Made by a program: the position numbers and the translations under genes
The notes under the pieces: model-generated
What the model was told of the DNA's origin: nothing
The model's database searches: none
The model's input: only the letters and a program-made list of their open reading frames with translations
Origin: Thiomonas bhubaneswarensis
GTDB taxonomy: Bacteria; Pseudomonadota; Gammaproteobacteria; Burkholderiales; Burkholderiaceae_C
DNA length: 64,000 nucleotides
NCBI RefSeq assembly: GCF_001418255.1
Contig: NZ_LIPV01000002.1
Span: forward strand, 305,308 to 369,307
Direction: 5' to 3'
In this document: positions 56,705 to 64,000 of the stretch, in pieces
Position numbering within the stretch: position 1 is the first letter of the stretch
Layout: each line of letters starts with the position of its first letter

Positions 56705-56780
56705 TGGCGCGCCCGGCTGGGATCGAACCAGCGACCCTTGGCTTCGGAGGCCAATACTCTATCCACTGAGCTACGGGCGC
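56705..56780 (-). tRNA. tRNA-Arg (CCG)
   Basis: A 76-base cloverleaf on the minus strand with CCA. Acceptor GCGCCCG pairs with CGGGCGC, and anticodon loop CTCCGAA gives CCG at 56745-56747. Confidence 0.97.
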
Positions 56781-57075
56781 AGACGGCAAGTGGCGAGACT
56801 TCCGTGCAACGTGACATCATAACCTGTATGAGCATCATTGCCTTTGTACTTGGAGGCGGGCCTGGCCTTCAAGTCGGCTGACGAATGCAGGATGCAACCC
56901 AAGTCGGGAGCGGGTGCGACGCCATGCCGCGTTACGAAGTGTAACGAGAGATGATGCGCGTCAAATTCAAAGCGGGCGTTTGGCGGTGTCGGGGTTGACC
57001 CGATCGAGGAATCATGAGCAACGCATATCATGTCGGCTGTCTTTTCGTTAGCCTTCTACTTCTCACTCGACAGCT
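56781..57075. other. Intergenic region before cytochrome c5
   Basis: Nothing coding is recognised in these 295 bases. The AT-richer run at 57015-57060 probably holds the cytochrome promoter, but no clear boxes were identified. Confidence 0.4.
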
Positions 57076-57699
57076 ATGAGCGCACCGCACTCGAATTCTC
57101 ATTCGGCCCCTGCCAGTTCCAATGACGTGTCTGATCTGCCGTTTGCGCCCACACTGCGCAAGATTTTGGTGGTGATGGGTATCGGCTTCATTGTGCCGAT
57201 CGTTTTGTTGCTGTTGATTGCGTTCTACATCGGCAGCAGCAGCCAGCCGCCGGCCGGATCGGAATCGCTTTCCACCGCGGCGGTGGATGCGCGCGTGGCT
57301 CCTGTGGGTTCCGCGGTGGTTGCGGCCAGCAGCCAGGCTGCTGCTCAGCAGAACTCGGCTTCGATGGCAACGGCGGCGCCCGCGGCTTCGTCGGCAGCGG
57401 CGCCTGCCCCTTCGGGCAGCGGTGCCGCGGTGCCCGTGGCGGCCACCAAGGTGGATGGCAAGGGCTTGTATGAATCGACCTGCATCGCTTGCCACGGCGC
57501 AGGCGTGGCCGGTGCTCCGAAGGTGGGTGACAAGGCGGCTTGGGCGCCGATCATCGCGCAAGGCGATGCCGTGCTGTACGACCGCGCCATCCATGGCTAT
57601 ACCGGCAAGCATGGCGTGATGCCGCCCAAAGGTGGCTCCACCGCCAGTGACGACGATGTGAAAGCCGCTGTGGACTACATGGTGGCGCAGTCCAAGTAA
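57076..57699 (+). CDS. Membrane-anchored cytochrome c5-type protein
   Basis: A protein of 207 residues: a cytoplasmic N-terminus, one membrane anchor (ILVVMGIGFIVPIVLLLLIA, about 29-52), an Ala/Ser linker of about 75 residues, then a class I cytochrome c domain with heme motif CIACH (136-140) and axial Met 182 in GVMPPKGG. It carries electrons in the periplasm, probably between bc1 complex and a terminal oxidase. It is followed by its own terminator. Confidence 0.9.
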   Translation: MSAPHSNSHSAPASSNDVSDLPFAPTLRKILVVMGIGFIVPIVLLLLIAFYIGSSSQPPAGSESLSTAAVDARVAPVGSAVVAASSQAAAQQNSASMATAAPAASSAAAPAPSGSGAAVPVAATKVDGKGLYESTCIACHGAGVAGAPKVGDKAAWAPIIAQGDAVLYDRAIHGYTGKHGVMPPKGGSTASDDDVKAAVDYMVAQSK

Positions 57700-57722
57700 G
57701 GCGAACTTTTTCTCAACAAAAC

Positions 57723-57745
57723 AGCCCGCGGTCTGCGGGCTTTTT
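57723..57745 (+). terminator. Terminator of the cytochrome gene
   Basis: AGCCCGC, a five-base loop, GCGGGCT and a T run, flanked by AACAAAA and TTTTGTT arms. Confidence 0.92.
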
Positions 57746-57777
57746 GTTGGCCGCATGGAAAATGCGGGTTGATTCAG

Positions 57778-58350
57778 TCAAACGCCTGGATCACGCCGGA
57801 AGCCCAAAATCGCCTCGGGCTCCTGGCTGAAAGTGCCGAGGGGCAGCGCGGCGTTGCCGGCGCACAGCATGCGATCGTCTTGTGCATCGAGCAGCGTGGC
57901 GAACAGGGGCATGTCGTTGCTGTGGAGAAGGGCGGGGCCGAGTTCCGTGCGCAGCCAGACTCTGCCTTGGGCGTCCAGCCAAAGTTCCTGCGGCGTACAG
58001 GGCAGGCCGGTGTGGGTGTGCCAGGAACTGCCCTGAACAGGATCGTGATGCAGGCGGACGATCCAAGGCGCGGTTTCGAGGCTGACATCGACGCGCTGCG
58101 GGCCGTTCTGAAAATACCAGGAGCCCTGGACATCACAGGTGTAGTTGCGACCGATGAAGGCGGCGAGGCCTTCGTGCAGCACCGGCCCGGCGTCGGTCTT
58201 GTCCAGGCGGCCTTGTGCGTCACGCGGCCAGATGGCTGGGCCTTGCTGATGACGCATCCACCACTGGCCGCGCTGATCGAGGGCGAGCCAGCCGGTGCAG
58301 CGTGGCACCTGTGGCCAGCGGGCCATGGCCTGGAGAACGGCGGCGTCCAT
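57778..58350 (-). CDS. Conserved protein of unknown function (DUF2946-unrelated, ~190 aa)
   Basis: A soluble protein of 190 residues, starting MDAAVLQAMARWPQVPRC; an ATG at 58371 is an alternative, but GGTGGG lies nine bases before 58350. Conserved-looking phrases are GWLALDQRGQWWMR, IGRNYTCDVQGSWYFQNGPQRVDVSLETAPWI and TPQELWLDAQGRV. Similar proteins occur widely in Burkholderiales next to hydrolase genes. I do not recognise a characterised family. It follows the YheT-like hydrolase by about 47 bases and is likely co-transcribed. Confidence 0.75.
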   Translation of the reverse strand: MDAAVLQAMARWPQVPRCTGWLALDQRGQWWMRHQQGPAIWPRDAQGRLDKTDAGPVLHEGLAAFIGRNYTCDVQGSWYFQNGPQRVDVSLETAPWIVRLHHDPVQGSSWHTHTGLPCTPQELWLDAQGRVWLRTELGPALLHSNDMPLFATLLDAQDDRMLCAGNAALPLGTFSQEPEAILGFRRDPGV

Positions 58351-58397
58351 GTCAGTTGGCCCACCGCGCATCGCGCAAGTCAGGGGACAGTTTCATC

Positions 58398-59378
58398 TCA
58401 ATTGCCGTGTTCGAAGAAGTGCAACAGGCGCATCGGCAGCCAGTCGAGCCTACCCGGCAGGTGCCCCTGGGCGAAGCCGACATGCCCGCCCTGTTGCGGC
58501 TGTTCGAGCCGCACCCAGGACGAGGCTGCGCTCGCATCAGGCAGCACGGAAGCGGGCTGGAACGGGTCGTTGCGGGCGTTGAGGATCAGTGTGGGCAGCC
58601 GCAGTCGGTGCAGATGCGGTTTGCTGGAGGCGCGGGCCCAGTAGTCTGCCGCGTCGCGAAAGCCGTGGATGGGTGCGGTGAAGGCGTCGTCGAAGGCGCC
58701 CAGATCGCGCGCGCGCCGCACCCGCTCGGCATCGGTCAGCCCAGGGTGGCGGGCGATCATGCGCAGCGCCTTGGGCTTGAGGGTGCGAAGAAACATCCGG
58801 GTGTAGATCTGATAGCTCAGCCCGGAAGCGATGGCGCGGCCTCCGGCGGCCAGATCGAGTGGAGCGCTGACGGCTGCGATGGCCCGCACCCGCAGCGCGG
58901 CCGCATCTTCCTGTTCCTGAGCCCAGCGCAGCAGGGCGTTGCCGCCCAGCGAGACCCCTGCGGCGTACAGCGGGGTCGTCGGGTGGTTTTGCGAGAAGCG
59001 CGCGAGGATCCAGTCGATCTCGGCGAAGTCGCCGGAGTGGTAGGCTCGCGGGGCGCGGTTGTCTTCCCCGGAGCAGCCGCGGAAATGCGGCACGGCACAT
59101 CGCCACCCCGCGCGAGCGCAGGCGGCGAGCACGGCCTGCGCGTAGTGGCTTTGCGAAGAGCCTTCGAGCCCGTGGAACAGCACCAGCAGCGGCGCAGAGG
59201 GAGAAGCCGGCGAGGCCAGCCAATCGACATCGATGAAGTCGCCGTCAGGCGTGGCCCAGCGTTCGCGGCGCAGGGCAGGGCGATCGCCGGGTGGGCGGGA
59301 GATCAGCGCCGGCAGCACGGTCTGCAATTGGCCCCCGGGCAGCCATGCCGGCGCGACGTAAGGGGTTGCAGTGGGCAT
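58398..59378 (-). CDS. YheT-family alpha/beta hydrolase
   Basis: A protein of 326 residues. It has LFHGLEGSSQSHYAQA, the nucleophile elbow GVSLGGNALLRW (Ser), NARNDPFQP (Asp) and GGHVGF (His), which is the catalytic triad of the YheT/ABHD1 group, along with HFRGCSGEDN. Substrate unknown; probable carboxylesterase. Confidence 0.9.
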   Translation of the reverse strand: MPTATPYVAPAWLPGGQLQTVLPALISRPPGDRPALRRERWATPDGDFIDVDWLASPASPSAPLLVLFHGLEGSSQSHYAQAVLAACARAGWRCAVPHFRGCSGEDNRAPRAYHSGDFAEIDWILARFSQNHPTTPLYAAGVSLGGNALLRWAQEQEDAAALRVRAIAAVSAPLDLAAGGRAIASGLSYQIYTRMFLRTLKPKALRMIARHPGLTDAERVRRARDLGAFDDAFTAPIHGFRDAADYWARASSKPHLHRLRLPTLILNARNDPFQPASVLPDASAASSWVRLEQPQQGGHVGFAQGHLPGRLDWLPMRLLHFFEHGN

Positions 59379-59426
59379 CTGGGGTCTTCCGGTGAGGCGC
59401 GGCGAGCAGCGCGCCAGCCTACTTCT

Positions 59427-59879
59427 TCAGTGCAGCACGTCGCTGGGCGCCATGGCAGCGAGCGGGGCCTGGGGCGCGCCAGGGCTGGCGTGGTGCAGAA
59501 CCATGCGCCAGCCGGCGGCCGTCTGCACATAGAGATTGGTCGCGAGCACGAAGCCCCATTGGGTCTGGCCGTCTACCTCGAGCTGCACGCGTTCGACCAC
59601 GCTGTGTGCGGCGCTGGTCATGCTGTGCCAGCGATGCTGAACCTCGGCGTTGATCTGCAGCCCGCCGTTGGCGAGCAGTTGCGAGAAGCCTTCGCGGACC
59701 GCCAACTGGCCGTCCAGACGTTGTCCGCCCGGATGAATGCAGCAGATCTCGTCGTCTTCCGACCACAAGGCCATCAGCGCGTCGAGGTTGCCGCTGGCCA
59801 GGGCTTCGTAGAACGCGGCCTCGACATCGTCGGGAGAGTTGGTCCAGGGCGTTTGAGGCGGGAGTTTGCGGCGGGGCAT
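59427..59879 (-). CDS. SnoaL/DUF4440-like NTF2-fold protein
   Basis: A protein of 150 residues. VEAAFYEALASGNLDALMALWSEDDEICCIHPGG and the ending YVQTAAGWRMVLHHASP are typical of the small cone-shaped NTF2-like fold used for ligand binding or as an enzyme. No specific activity can be assigned. It lies between purU and the hydrolase, all on the minus strand. Confidence 0.82.
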   Translation of the reverse strand: MPRRKLPPQTPWTNSPDDVEAAFYEALASGNLDALMALWSEDDEICCIHPGGQRLDGQLAVREGFSQLLANGGLQINAEVQHRWHSMTSAAHSVVERVQLEVDGQTQWGFVLATNLYVQTAAGWRMVLHHASPGAPQAPLAAMAPSDVLH

Positions 59880-59904
59880 GGCGGGTCTCGTTCGGGCACT
59901 CGGG

Positions 59905-60780
59905 TCAGCGGAACACTACGGTCTTGTGGCCGTTGCGCAGGATGCGATGTTCCACCTGCCAGCGCACGGCGCGCGCGAGCACCACGCTCTCCACGTCCTG
60001 GCCGACGGCGGTGAGATCGGCGGCGCTCATGGTGTGATCGACGCGCTCGACGTCCTGCTCGATGATGGGGCCTTCGTCGAGGTCGGCGGTGACGTAGTGC
60101 GCGGTCGCGCCGATGAGCTTCACGCCGCGCGCATAAGCCTGCGCATAAGGCCTCGCCCCCTTGAAGCTGGGCAGGAAGGAGTGGTGGATGTTGATGGCGC
60201 GGCCTTCGAGCTGGGCACAGAACTCGGCGCTCAGGATCTGCATATAGCGCGCAAGCACCAGCAGCTCGGCACCGCAGTCCTGCATCACGGTGAAGATGGC
60301 TTGTTCCTGCGCGCGCTTGGTTTCTGCGGCCTCGCCGGCCTTCAGGGGCAGGTGGTGAAAGGCCAGGCCGTAGCTGCGCGTCAGGTCGGCGAAGGTGGTG
60401 TGGTTGGAGACGACCGCGCCAACGTCCATCGCCAGCTGCCCGGCCTTCCAGCGGTAGAGCAGATCGTTGAGGCAATGCCCGTGCTGGCTGACGGCGATGA
60501 CCACCTTGGGGCGTACTCGCAGATCGTGAAACTGCGCCTGCATATCGAAGCGCTTGCGCACCTCGCCGAACAGCAGCGAGAGGTGGGCGGCATCTTGGAG
60601 ATGTTCCGGCGCGGAAAAATGCACCCGCATGAAGAACAGCCCGGTGTCGGCGTCGCCGTATTGCTGCGAATCCATGATGTTGCAGCCCGCCTGGTACAGC
60701 AGACCGGAGACCGAGTGCACGATGCCCGGCGCATCGGGGCACGATAGAGTGAGAACGAATTCAGGTGATGGGGTTGGCAT
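59905..60780 (-). CDS. purU: Formyltetrahydrofolate deformylase
   Basis: A protein of 291 residues. The N-terminal ACT domain (FVLTLSCPDAPGIVHSVSGLLYQAGCNI) precedes a formyltransferase fold with INIHHSFLPSFKGARPYAQA and GATAHYVTADLDEGPIIEQD, which hold the catalytic Asn/His/Asp set. It hydrolyses 10-formyl-THF to formate and THF, balancing one-carbon pools and feeding PurT. The ATG at 60780 is used. Confidence 0.94.
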   Translation of the reverse strand: MPTPSPEFVLTLSCPDAPGIVHSVSGLLYQAGCNIMDSQQYGDADTGLFFMRVHFSAPEHLQDAAHLSLLFGEVRKRFDMQAQFHDLRVRPKVVIAVSQHGHCLNDLLYRWKAGQLAMDVGAVVSNHTTFADLTRSYGLAFHHLPLKAGEAAETKRAQEQAIFTVMQDCGAELLVLARYMQILSAEFCAQLEGRAINIHHSFLPSFKGARPYAQAYARGVKLIGATAHYVTADLDEGPIIEQDVERVDHTMSAADLTAVGQDVESVVLARAVRWQVEHRILRNGHKTVVFR

Positions 60781-60860
60781 ACCGGGCTGCGCGCAGCGGG
60801 GAAAACGGCAAGAGCCTGATTTTAGGCCGCCCTTACTGTGCTGCGCCGTGCCGGACCCTC

Positions 60861-61607
60861 TCAGCGCGTGAGCTGCACGGAACCCTGCACGGTGAGTCGC
60901 AGCGGAGTCAGTGCGGTGGCCAGGGGGACGGTCGGCGCTTGCTCGGCGGCCATGGGGGCTGCGGCGCGCATCATCATCATCGGACGGGATTCGGGCAACT
61001 GCCCCTGCAAGGGTTCGATCTGCAGGGTTCGCAAGGTGTAGCCGCCGTAGCCCAGCGCGCGGGCTGCCGTGGCGGCCTTGGCCTTGAAGTCGGCAATCGC
61101 GGCGTCGATCAGCGCGGTCTCCTCGCGGTCGCGCAGCGCCTTGGAGACCTCGAAGCCGTTGGATTCGATCATGAAGCCCTGTTGCGCCAGTTGTCCAACG
61201 ATCTTGCCCAGGGCGGCAAAGTCGCGCGACTTGAGCACCAGCCCTGCGCGCACCGTCCAGCCGTCGCGCTGAGACTGGTTGTTGACGGTCTTCCAGCGCG
61301 GCTGGGTGGAGATCGCGCCGCTGCTGGCTTCGACACCGGAGACGGCGCGGGCCTGCTTCAAGGCAGCCTGCAGCGATTGGCTGATGTCTGCGGTGAGACG
61401 GGCCGACTCCATGCCGCTGCGTTCGATGGACAAGGTCATCACCGCCAGATCGGGCGTGACCTCGACCTGGGCGGTGGCCTGCAGGTCGACCACGCCGACC
61501 ACGGCCGCCGCAGGCGTCTGAACCAGGGGTTGCGCCTGCGCGACCGCTCCACAAATCAGACCGGCGAGGCACAGACCTGCAAGGGATGACAGGATGCGTG
61601 ATGACAT
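60861..61607 (-). CDS. SIMPL-domain (DUF541) exported protein
   Basis: A protein of 248 residues with a Sec signal peptide (cleavage near AVAQAQP) and a full SIMPL domain: VTPDLAVMTLSIERSG, SSGAISTQPRW and the C-terminal LRLTVQGSVQL. These periplasmic proteins are linked to oxidative or envelope stress in E. coli YggE, but the mechanism is unsettled. The Met-rich stretch PMMMMRAAAPMAA near 218-230 is unusual and might bind metal or act as an oxidant sink. Confidence 0.85.
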   Translation of the reverse strand: MSSRILSSLAGLCLAGLICGAVAQAQPLVQTPAAAVVGVVDLQATAQVEVTPDLAVMTLSIERSGMESARLTADISQSLQAALKQARAVSGVEASSGAISTQPRWKTVNNQSQRDGWTVRAGLVLKSRDFAALGKIVGQLAQQGFMIESNGFEVSKALRDREETALIDAAIADFKAKAATAARALGYGGYTLRTLQIEPLQGQLPESRPMMMMRAAAPMAAEQAPTVPLATALTPLRLTVQGSVQLTR

Positions 61608-61712
61608 GAGGGTCCTCGCTGGGGTGATGTTCCAAGACTTCTTAAGCCGAGTCTAAGGCAACCCAGCGAACATTCCACCATCGCAAATCGTTTGACTCGT
61701 TCGGAGGCAGTC

Positions 61713-63206
61713 ATGCAAAGCAGCAAACCCAAGGCTTCATCCAAACTCTGGGCCGCTCTGGCGGCGGTGGGGATCATCGCCGGTGCGGGCACCATGGCCT
61801 ATCAGTTCAGCTATGCCGAACAGGCGCCGCAAGTGGAGATGAACCACAAGGTGGTGCCGCTGTTCAACAACCCACCGGCAGCGCCAGTGACCAATGTGGC
61901 GGCCAGCGCGCCCAACTTTGCCGCCATCGTCAAAGCCTACGGCCCCGCCGTGGTGCACATCAACGTGAAGGGCGAAACCAAGGAGACGGTGCAGCAGCAG
62001 ATTCCGAAGCAGTTTCAGAACGATCCGTTCTTCCGCTTCTTCCAGCAGTTCAACAATGGTCAGCAGCAGGAGGTGCCCACCGAGGGGCTGGGGTCGGGCT
62101 TCATCATCAGCTCCGACGGGCTGATTCTGACCAACGCCCACGTGGTGAAGGGGGCCAGCTCAGTGCGTGTGACCCTGACCGATCACCGCACCTACAAGGC
62201 CAAGGTGCTCGGCTACGACACCAAGACCGACATCGCGGTCATCAAGATTCCGGCGACCAACCTGCCCACGGTGCGTCTGGGCAACCCGAGCAATCTGGAA
62301 CCCGGCGACTGGGTGCTGGCCATCGGCTCGCCCTACGGCTTCTACAACACGGTGACCGCGGGGATCGTCAGCGCCAAGAGCCGCTCGCTGCCCGATGACA
62401 GCATGGTGCCTTTCATTCAGACCGACGTGGCGGTGAACCCAGGCAACTCGGGCGGCCCCTTGTTCAACACCAAGGGTGAAGTCGTGGGCATCAACTCGCA
62501 GATCTTCACCCAGACCGGCGCCTTCGAGGGGCTGTCGTTCGCCATACCGATCAACGTCGCCGAGCGCGTGGCCAAGCAGATCATCGAGCATGGCAAGGTC
62601 GAGCATGCGCGGCTGGGCATTGCGGTGCAGACGGTGACCCAGAGCCTCGCGAACTCCTTCGGCCTGCAGACGCCGCGTGGCGCGCTCGTGGCGCAGGTGG
62701 AGAAAGACAGCCCCGCGTCCAAGGCCGGGCTGCAACCGGGTGACATCATCCTCAGCGTCAATGGCCAGCCGGTCAACGATTCGGCCGATCTGCCGATGAT
62801 GATCGGCCTGTCCGAGCCCGGCACCAAGGTGACGCTGGGCGTCTGGCACGACCACAAACAGCAGACCATCACCGCGGTGCTTGGCAACTTCAGCGACAAC
62901 GTCACGCTGGCCTCGGCCACCCCTGGCGCCCACGGTGACCACGGCGGTCTCGGTCTGGTGGTGCGCCCGCTCAACGCCAACGAAGAGCAGCAGGCCGGGG
63001 TGTCGCACGGCCTGCTGGTCGAGGGCGTCAGCGGGCCGGCGGAGCAGGCCGGCATCCAGCCCGGCGACATCCTGATCGCCGTCGATGGCAAGTCGGTCAA
63101 CAGCATCGACCAGGTACGCAACATTCTGAAAAGCGCGGGCAAGTCGGTGGCGCTGCTGATCCAGCGTGGCAACAACCGCATCTTCGTCCCGGTGCAGATC
63201 GGCTGA
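61713..63206 (+). CDS. Do-type (DegP/MucD-like) periplasmic serine protease
   Basis: A protein of 497 residues with an N-terminal membrane anchor or signal (LWAALAAVGIIAGAGTMAYQF), a trypsin-like domain with His 143 (NAHVV), Asp 173 (TDIAVIKI) and Ser 246 (GNSGGP), and two PDZ domains (about 290-380 and 400-490). It degrades or refolds misfolded envelope proteins. The ATG at 61713 follows GGAGG; a TTG at 61692 in frame is less likely. Confidence 0.93.
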   Translation: MQSSKPKASSKLWAALAAVGIIAGAGTMAYQFSYAEQAPQVEMNHKVVPLFNNPPAAPVTNVAASAPNFAAIVKAYGPAVVHINVKGETKETVQQQIPKQFQNDPFFRFFQQFNNGQQQEVPTEGLGSGFIISSDGLILTNAHVVKGASSVRVTLTDHRTYKAKVLGYDTKTDIAVIKIPATNLPTVRLGNPSNLEPGDWVLAIGSPYGFYNTVTAGIVSAKSRSLPDDSMVPFIQTDVAVNPGNSGGPLFNTKGEVVGINSQIFTQTGAFEGLSFAIPINVAERVAKQIIEHGKVEHARLGIAVQTVTQSLANSFGLQTPRGALVAQVEKDSPASKAGLQPGDIILSVNGQPVNDSADLPMMIGLSEPGTKVTLGVWHDHKQQTITAVLGNFSDNVTLASATPGAHGDHGGLGLVVRPLNANEEQQAGVSHGLLVEGVSGPAEQAGIQPGDILIAVDGKSVNSIDQVRNILKSAGKSVALLIQRGNNRIFVPVQIG

Positions 63207-63233
63207 TTTCACACTTCCTCCAAGCCGTGTTTT

Positions 63234-63258
63234 GCGGGGCCACTGGCCCCGCTTTTTT
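63234..63258 (+). terminator. Terminator of the Do-type protease gene
   Basis: GCGGGGCC and GGCCCCGC form the stem, followed by six T residues. Confidence 0.9.
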
Positions 63259-63280
63259 ATGGGCGTCTGGGGGCTGGAAG

Positions 63281-63654
63281 TCAGCAAGCATCAGGGTCGA
63301 TCTCGACCTGCCGCACCAGCAGAACTTGGCGCACAAAATCCACATCCTTCATTTGCGGGCGCAGGCCTTTCATTAGCGGCGTGCCGCGGCCGTAAAGCAG
63401 CCAAGCCAGCAAGCCGGGTGCGCCCCCCCAGCGTGGCATGAGCGGGATTGGTGGATTTGCTCACAGCTTCTCAGCGCCTGGTTGTGCGTGGACGCCGAGA
63501 CCTGGCGCTCATTCGCCAGCATGGACAGAAATTTCTGCACCTCCGGGGCGCCCATATCCCGAGGGTGTCGCATCGACCCACCCCGGCCGCTCCAGCGCAC
63601 GAAAAATCGCACCCAATACCGATACGCCTCCTCGGTGCGCAGGCTATAGGGCAC
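63281..63654 (-). pseudogene. Integron-type integrase remnant (deleted and frameshifted)
   Basis: The first part reads [40 protein letters not shown] and [10 protein letters not shown], which match the N-terminal arm-binding region of IntI-family tyrosine recombinases. About 20 residues later, in another frame, [26 protein letters not shown] followed by LLVRQVE matches the IntI catalytic-domain start; roughly 70 residues are missing between them, and everything after the first catalytic Arg region is lost. It ends at a stop at 63281. No attC-like cassettes are seen. Confidence 0.8.
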
Positions 63655-63803
63655 CTCGAATTACTGGTTTCCTGACCTGAACTTGCCGTGACGACCGCGC
63701 AATCCGACCGGTTCACAGCCTTCTTGAAGGTTGGCGTGGTGATTTTTCGCCCTCCGGTGCCCGGATCTGGTCGTTTTCGACCGATCCAGGCCCATTTCGG
63801 GCG

Positions 63804-64000
63804 TCAGAAGGCCGCCGGTCCCATGTCCTTCAACGAGCACAGGCGCCGCAGGTTGTACGTCGCGGCCTTCCAGTTCAGGTGCAGCGTGGCCCGCGCCAGG
63901 CCGATTGAGCGCAGCGCCTTGCCGCCCATCTGCTCCAGGCTGGCGAACACGTGCTCCACCCGGGCCCGGGTTTTGGCGATGCGCTTGTTGCGCCGCTCCT
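63804..64000 (-). CDS. IS5-family transposase, C-terminal part (runs off the window)
   Basis: The last 64 residues of a DDE transposase read ERRNKRIAKTRARVEHVFAS, then LEQMGGKALRSIGLARATLH and LNWKAATYNLRRLCSLKDM. This is the IS5-group C-terminus with the glutamate in RVEHVF. The rest lies beyond the right edge. The terminal inverted repeat should lie between 63660 and 63803 but could not be identified without the other end. Confidence 0.85.
   Translation of the reverse strand, partial: ERRNKRIAKTRARVEHVFASLEQMGGKALRSIGLARATLHLNWKAATYNLRRLCSLKDMGPAAF

Noticed and set aside
56436..56789. Protein of 117 codons on the minus strand
   Set aside because: It reads through the tRNA-Arg gene and both of its neighbours' terminators; only the last about 20 residues look protein-like.
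58215..60014. Open frame of 599 codons on the plus strand
   Set aside because: It spans three minus-strand genes with recognised motifs and has only low-complexity Gly/Arg/Ala content.

Overview
The window is a high-GC bacterial chromosome segment with dense, mostly core gene content. The marker gene orders point to a betaproteobacterium of the order Burkholderiales: sigma factor-DUF3619-DUF3106-RDD divergent from ilvBNC, then psd-pssA, surE-pcm-nlpD-rpoS, and a fimU-pilVWX-pilY1-pilE minor pilin operon. Overall content is compatible with a Thiomonas-like organism, but the genus is inference and cannot be proved from this sequence alone.

Layout. 1-7.8 kb: 5' end of an arginase gene coupled to a LOG-family nucleosidase, an APC permease, and two cyclic-di-GMP signalling proteins flanking an aldo/keto reductase. 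7.8-12.2 kb: a molybdate/tungstate uptake operon (wtpA-like binding protein, modB, modC) next to mog (molybdopterin adenylyltransferase) and darP. 12.3-18.8 kb: pmbA, two tandem Tat-exported TRAP-type binding proteins with no membrane subunits beside them, a LysR regulator, an EamA exporter and a PAP2 phosphatase. 18.8-20.9 kb: a compact four-gene sigma factor/membrane protein/periplasmic protein operon. 21.3-26.6 kb: branched-chain amino acid synthesis (ilvB, ilvN, ilvC) and phosphatidylethanolamine synthesis (psd, pssA). 26.6-33.1 kb: tRNA-Gly, -Cys and -Leu, then surE-pcm-nlpD-rpoS, a PolB-like exonuclease and rlmD. 33.2-37.9 kb: a Bax-inhibitor-like membrane protein, a PfkB kinase, lysS and an MgtC/DUF4010 protein. 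38-45.6 kb: seven minor pilin/pilus-tip genes on the minus strand. 45.7-50.3 kb: lpxH, two cyclophilins, an L,D-transpeptidase and a TPR protein. 50.5-56.4 kb: cysS, an AlkA-type glycosylase, accA, tilS, lysC and tRNA-Ser. 56.7-63.2 kb: tRNA-Arg, cytochrome c5, several small enzymes, purU, a SIMPL protein and a Do-type protease. 63.3-64 kb: a decayed integron-type integrase and the 3' end of an IS5-like transposase, the only clear mobile DNA.

The most interesting structures outside ordinary genes are: a family of GC-rich dispersed repeat elements, two of which are translated in frame inside proteins (an L,D-transpeptidase and the N-terminus of a DNA glycosylase); the sigma/DUF3619/DUF3106/RDD module, which looks like an uncharacterised envelope-sensing circuit; AT-rich interlocking dyads ahead of the second TRAP binding protein; and a dyad that looks like a ModE operator ahead of the wtpA-like gene. 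No CRISPR array, phage defence island or large mobile island was seen.
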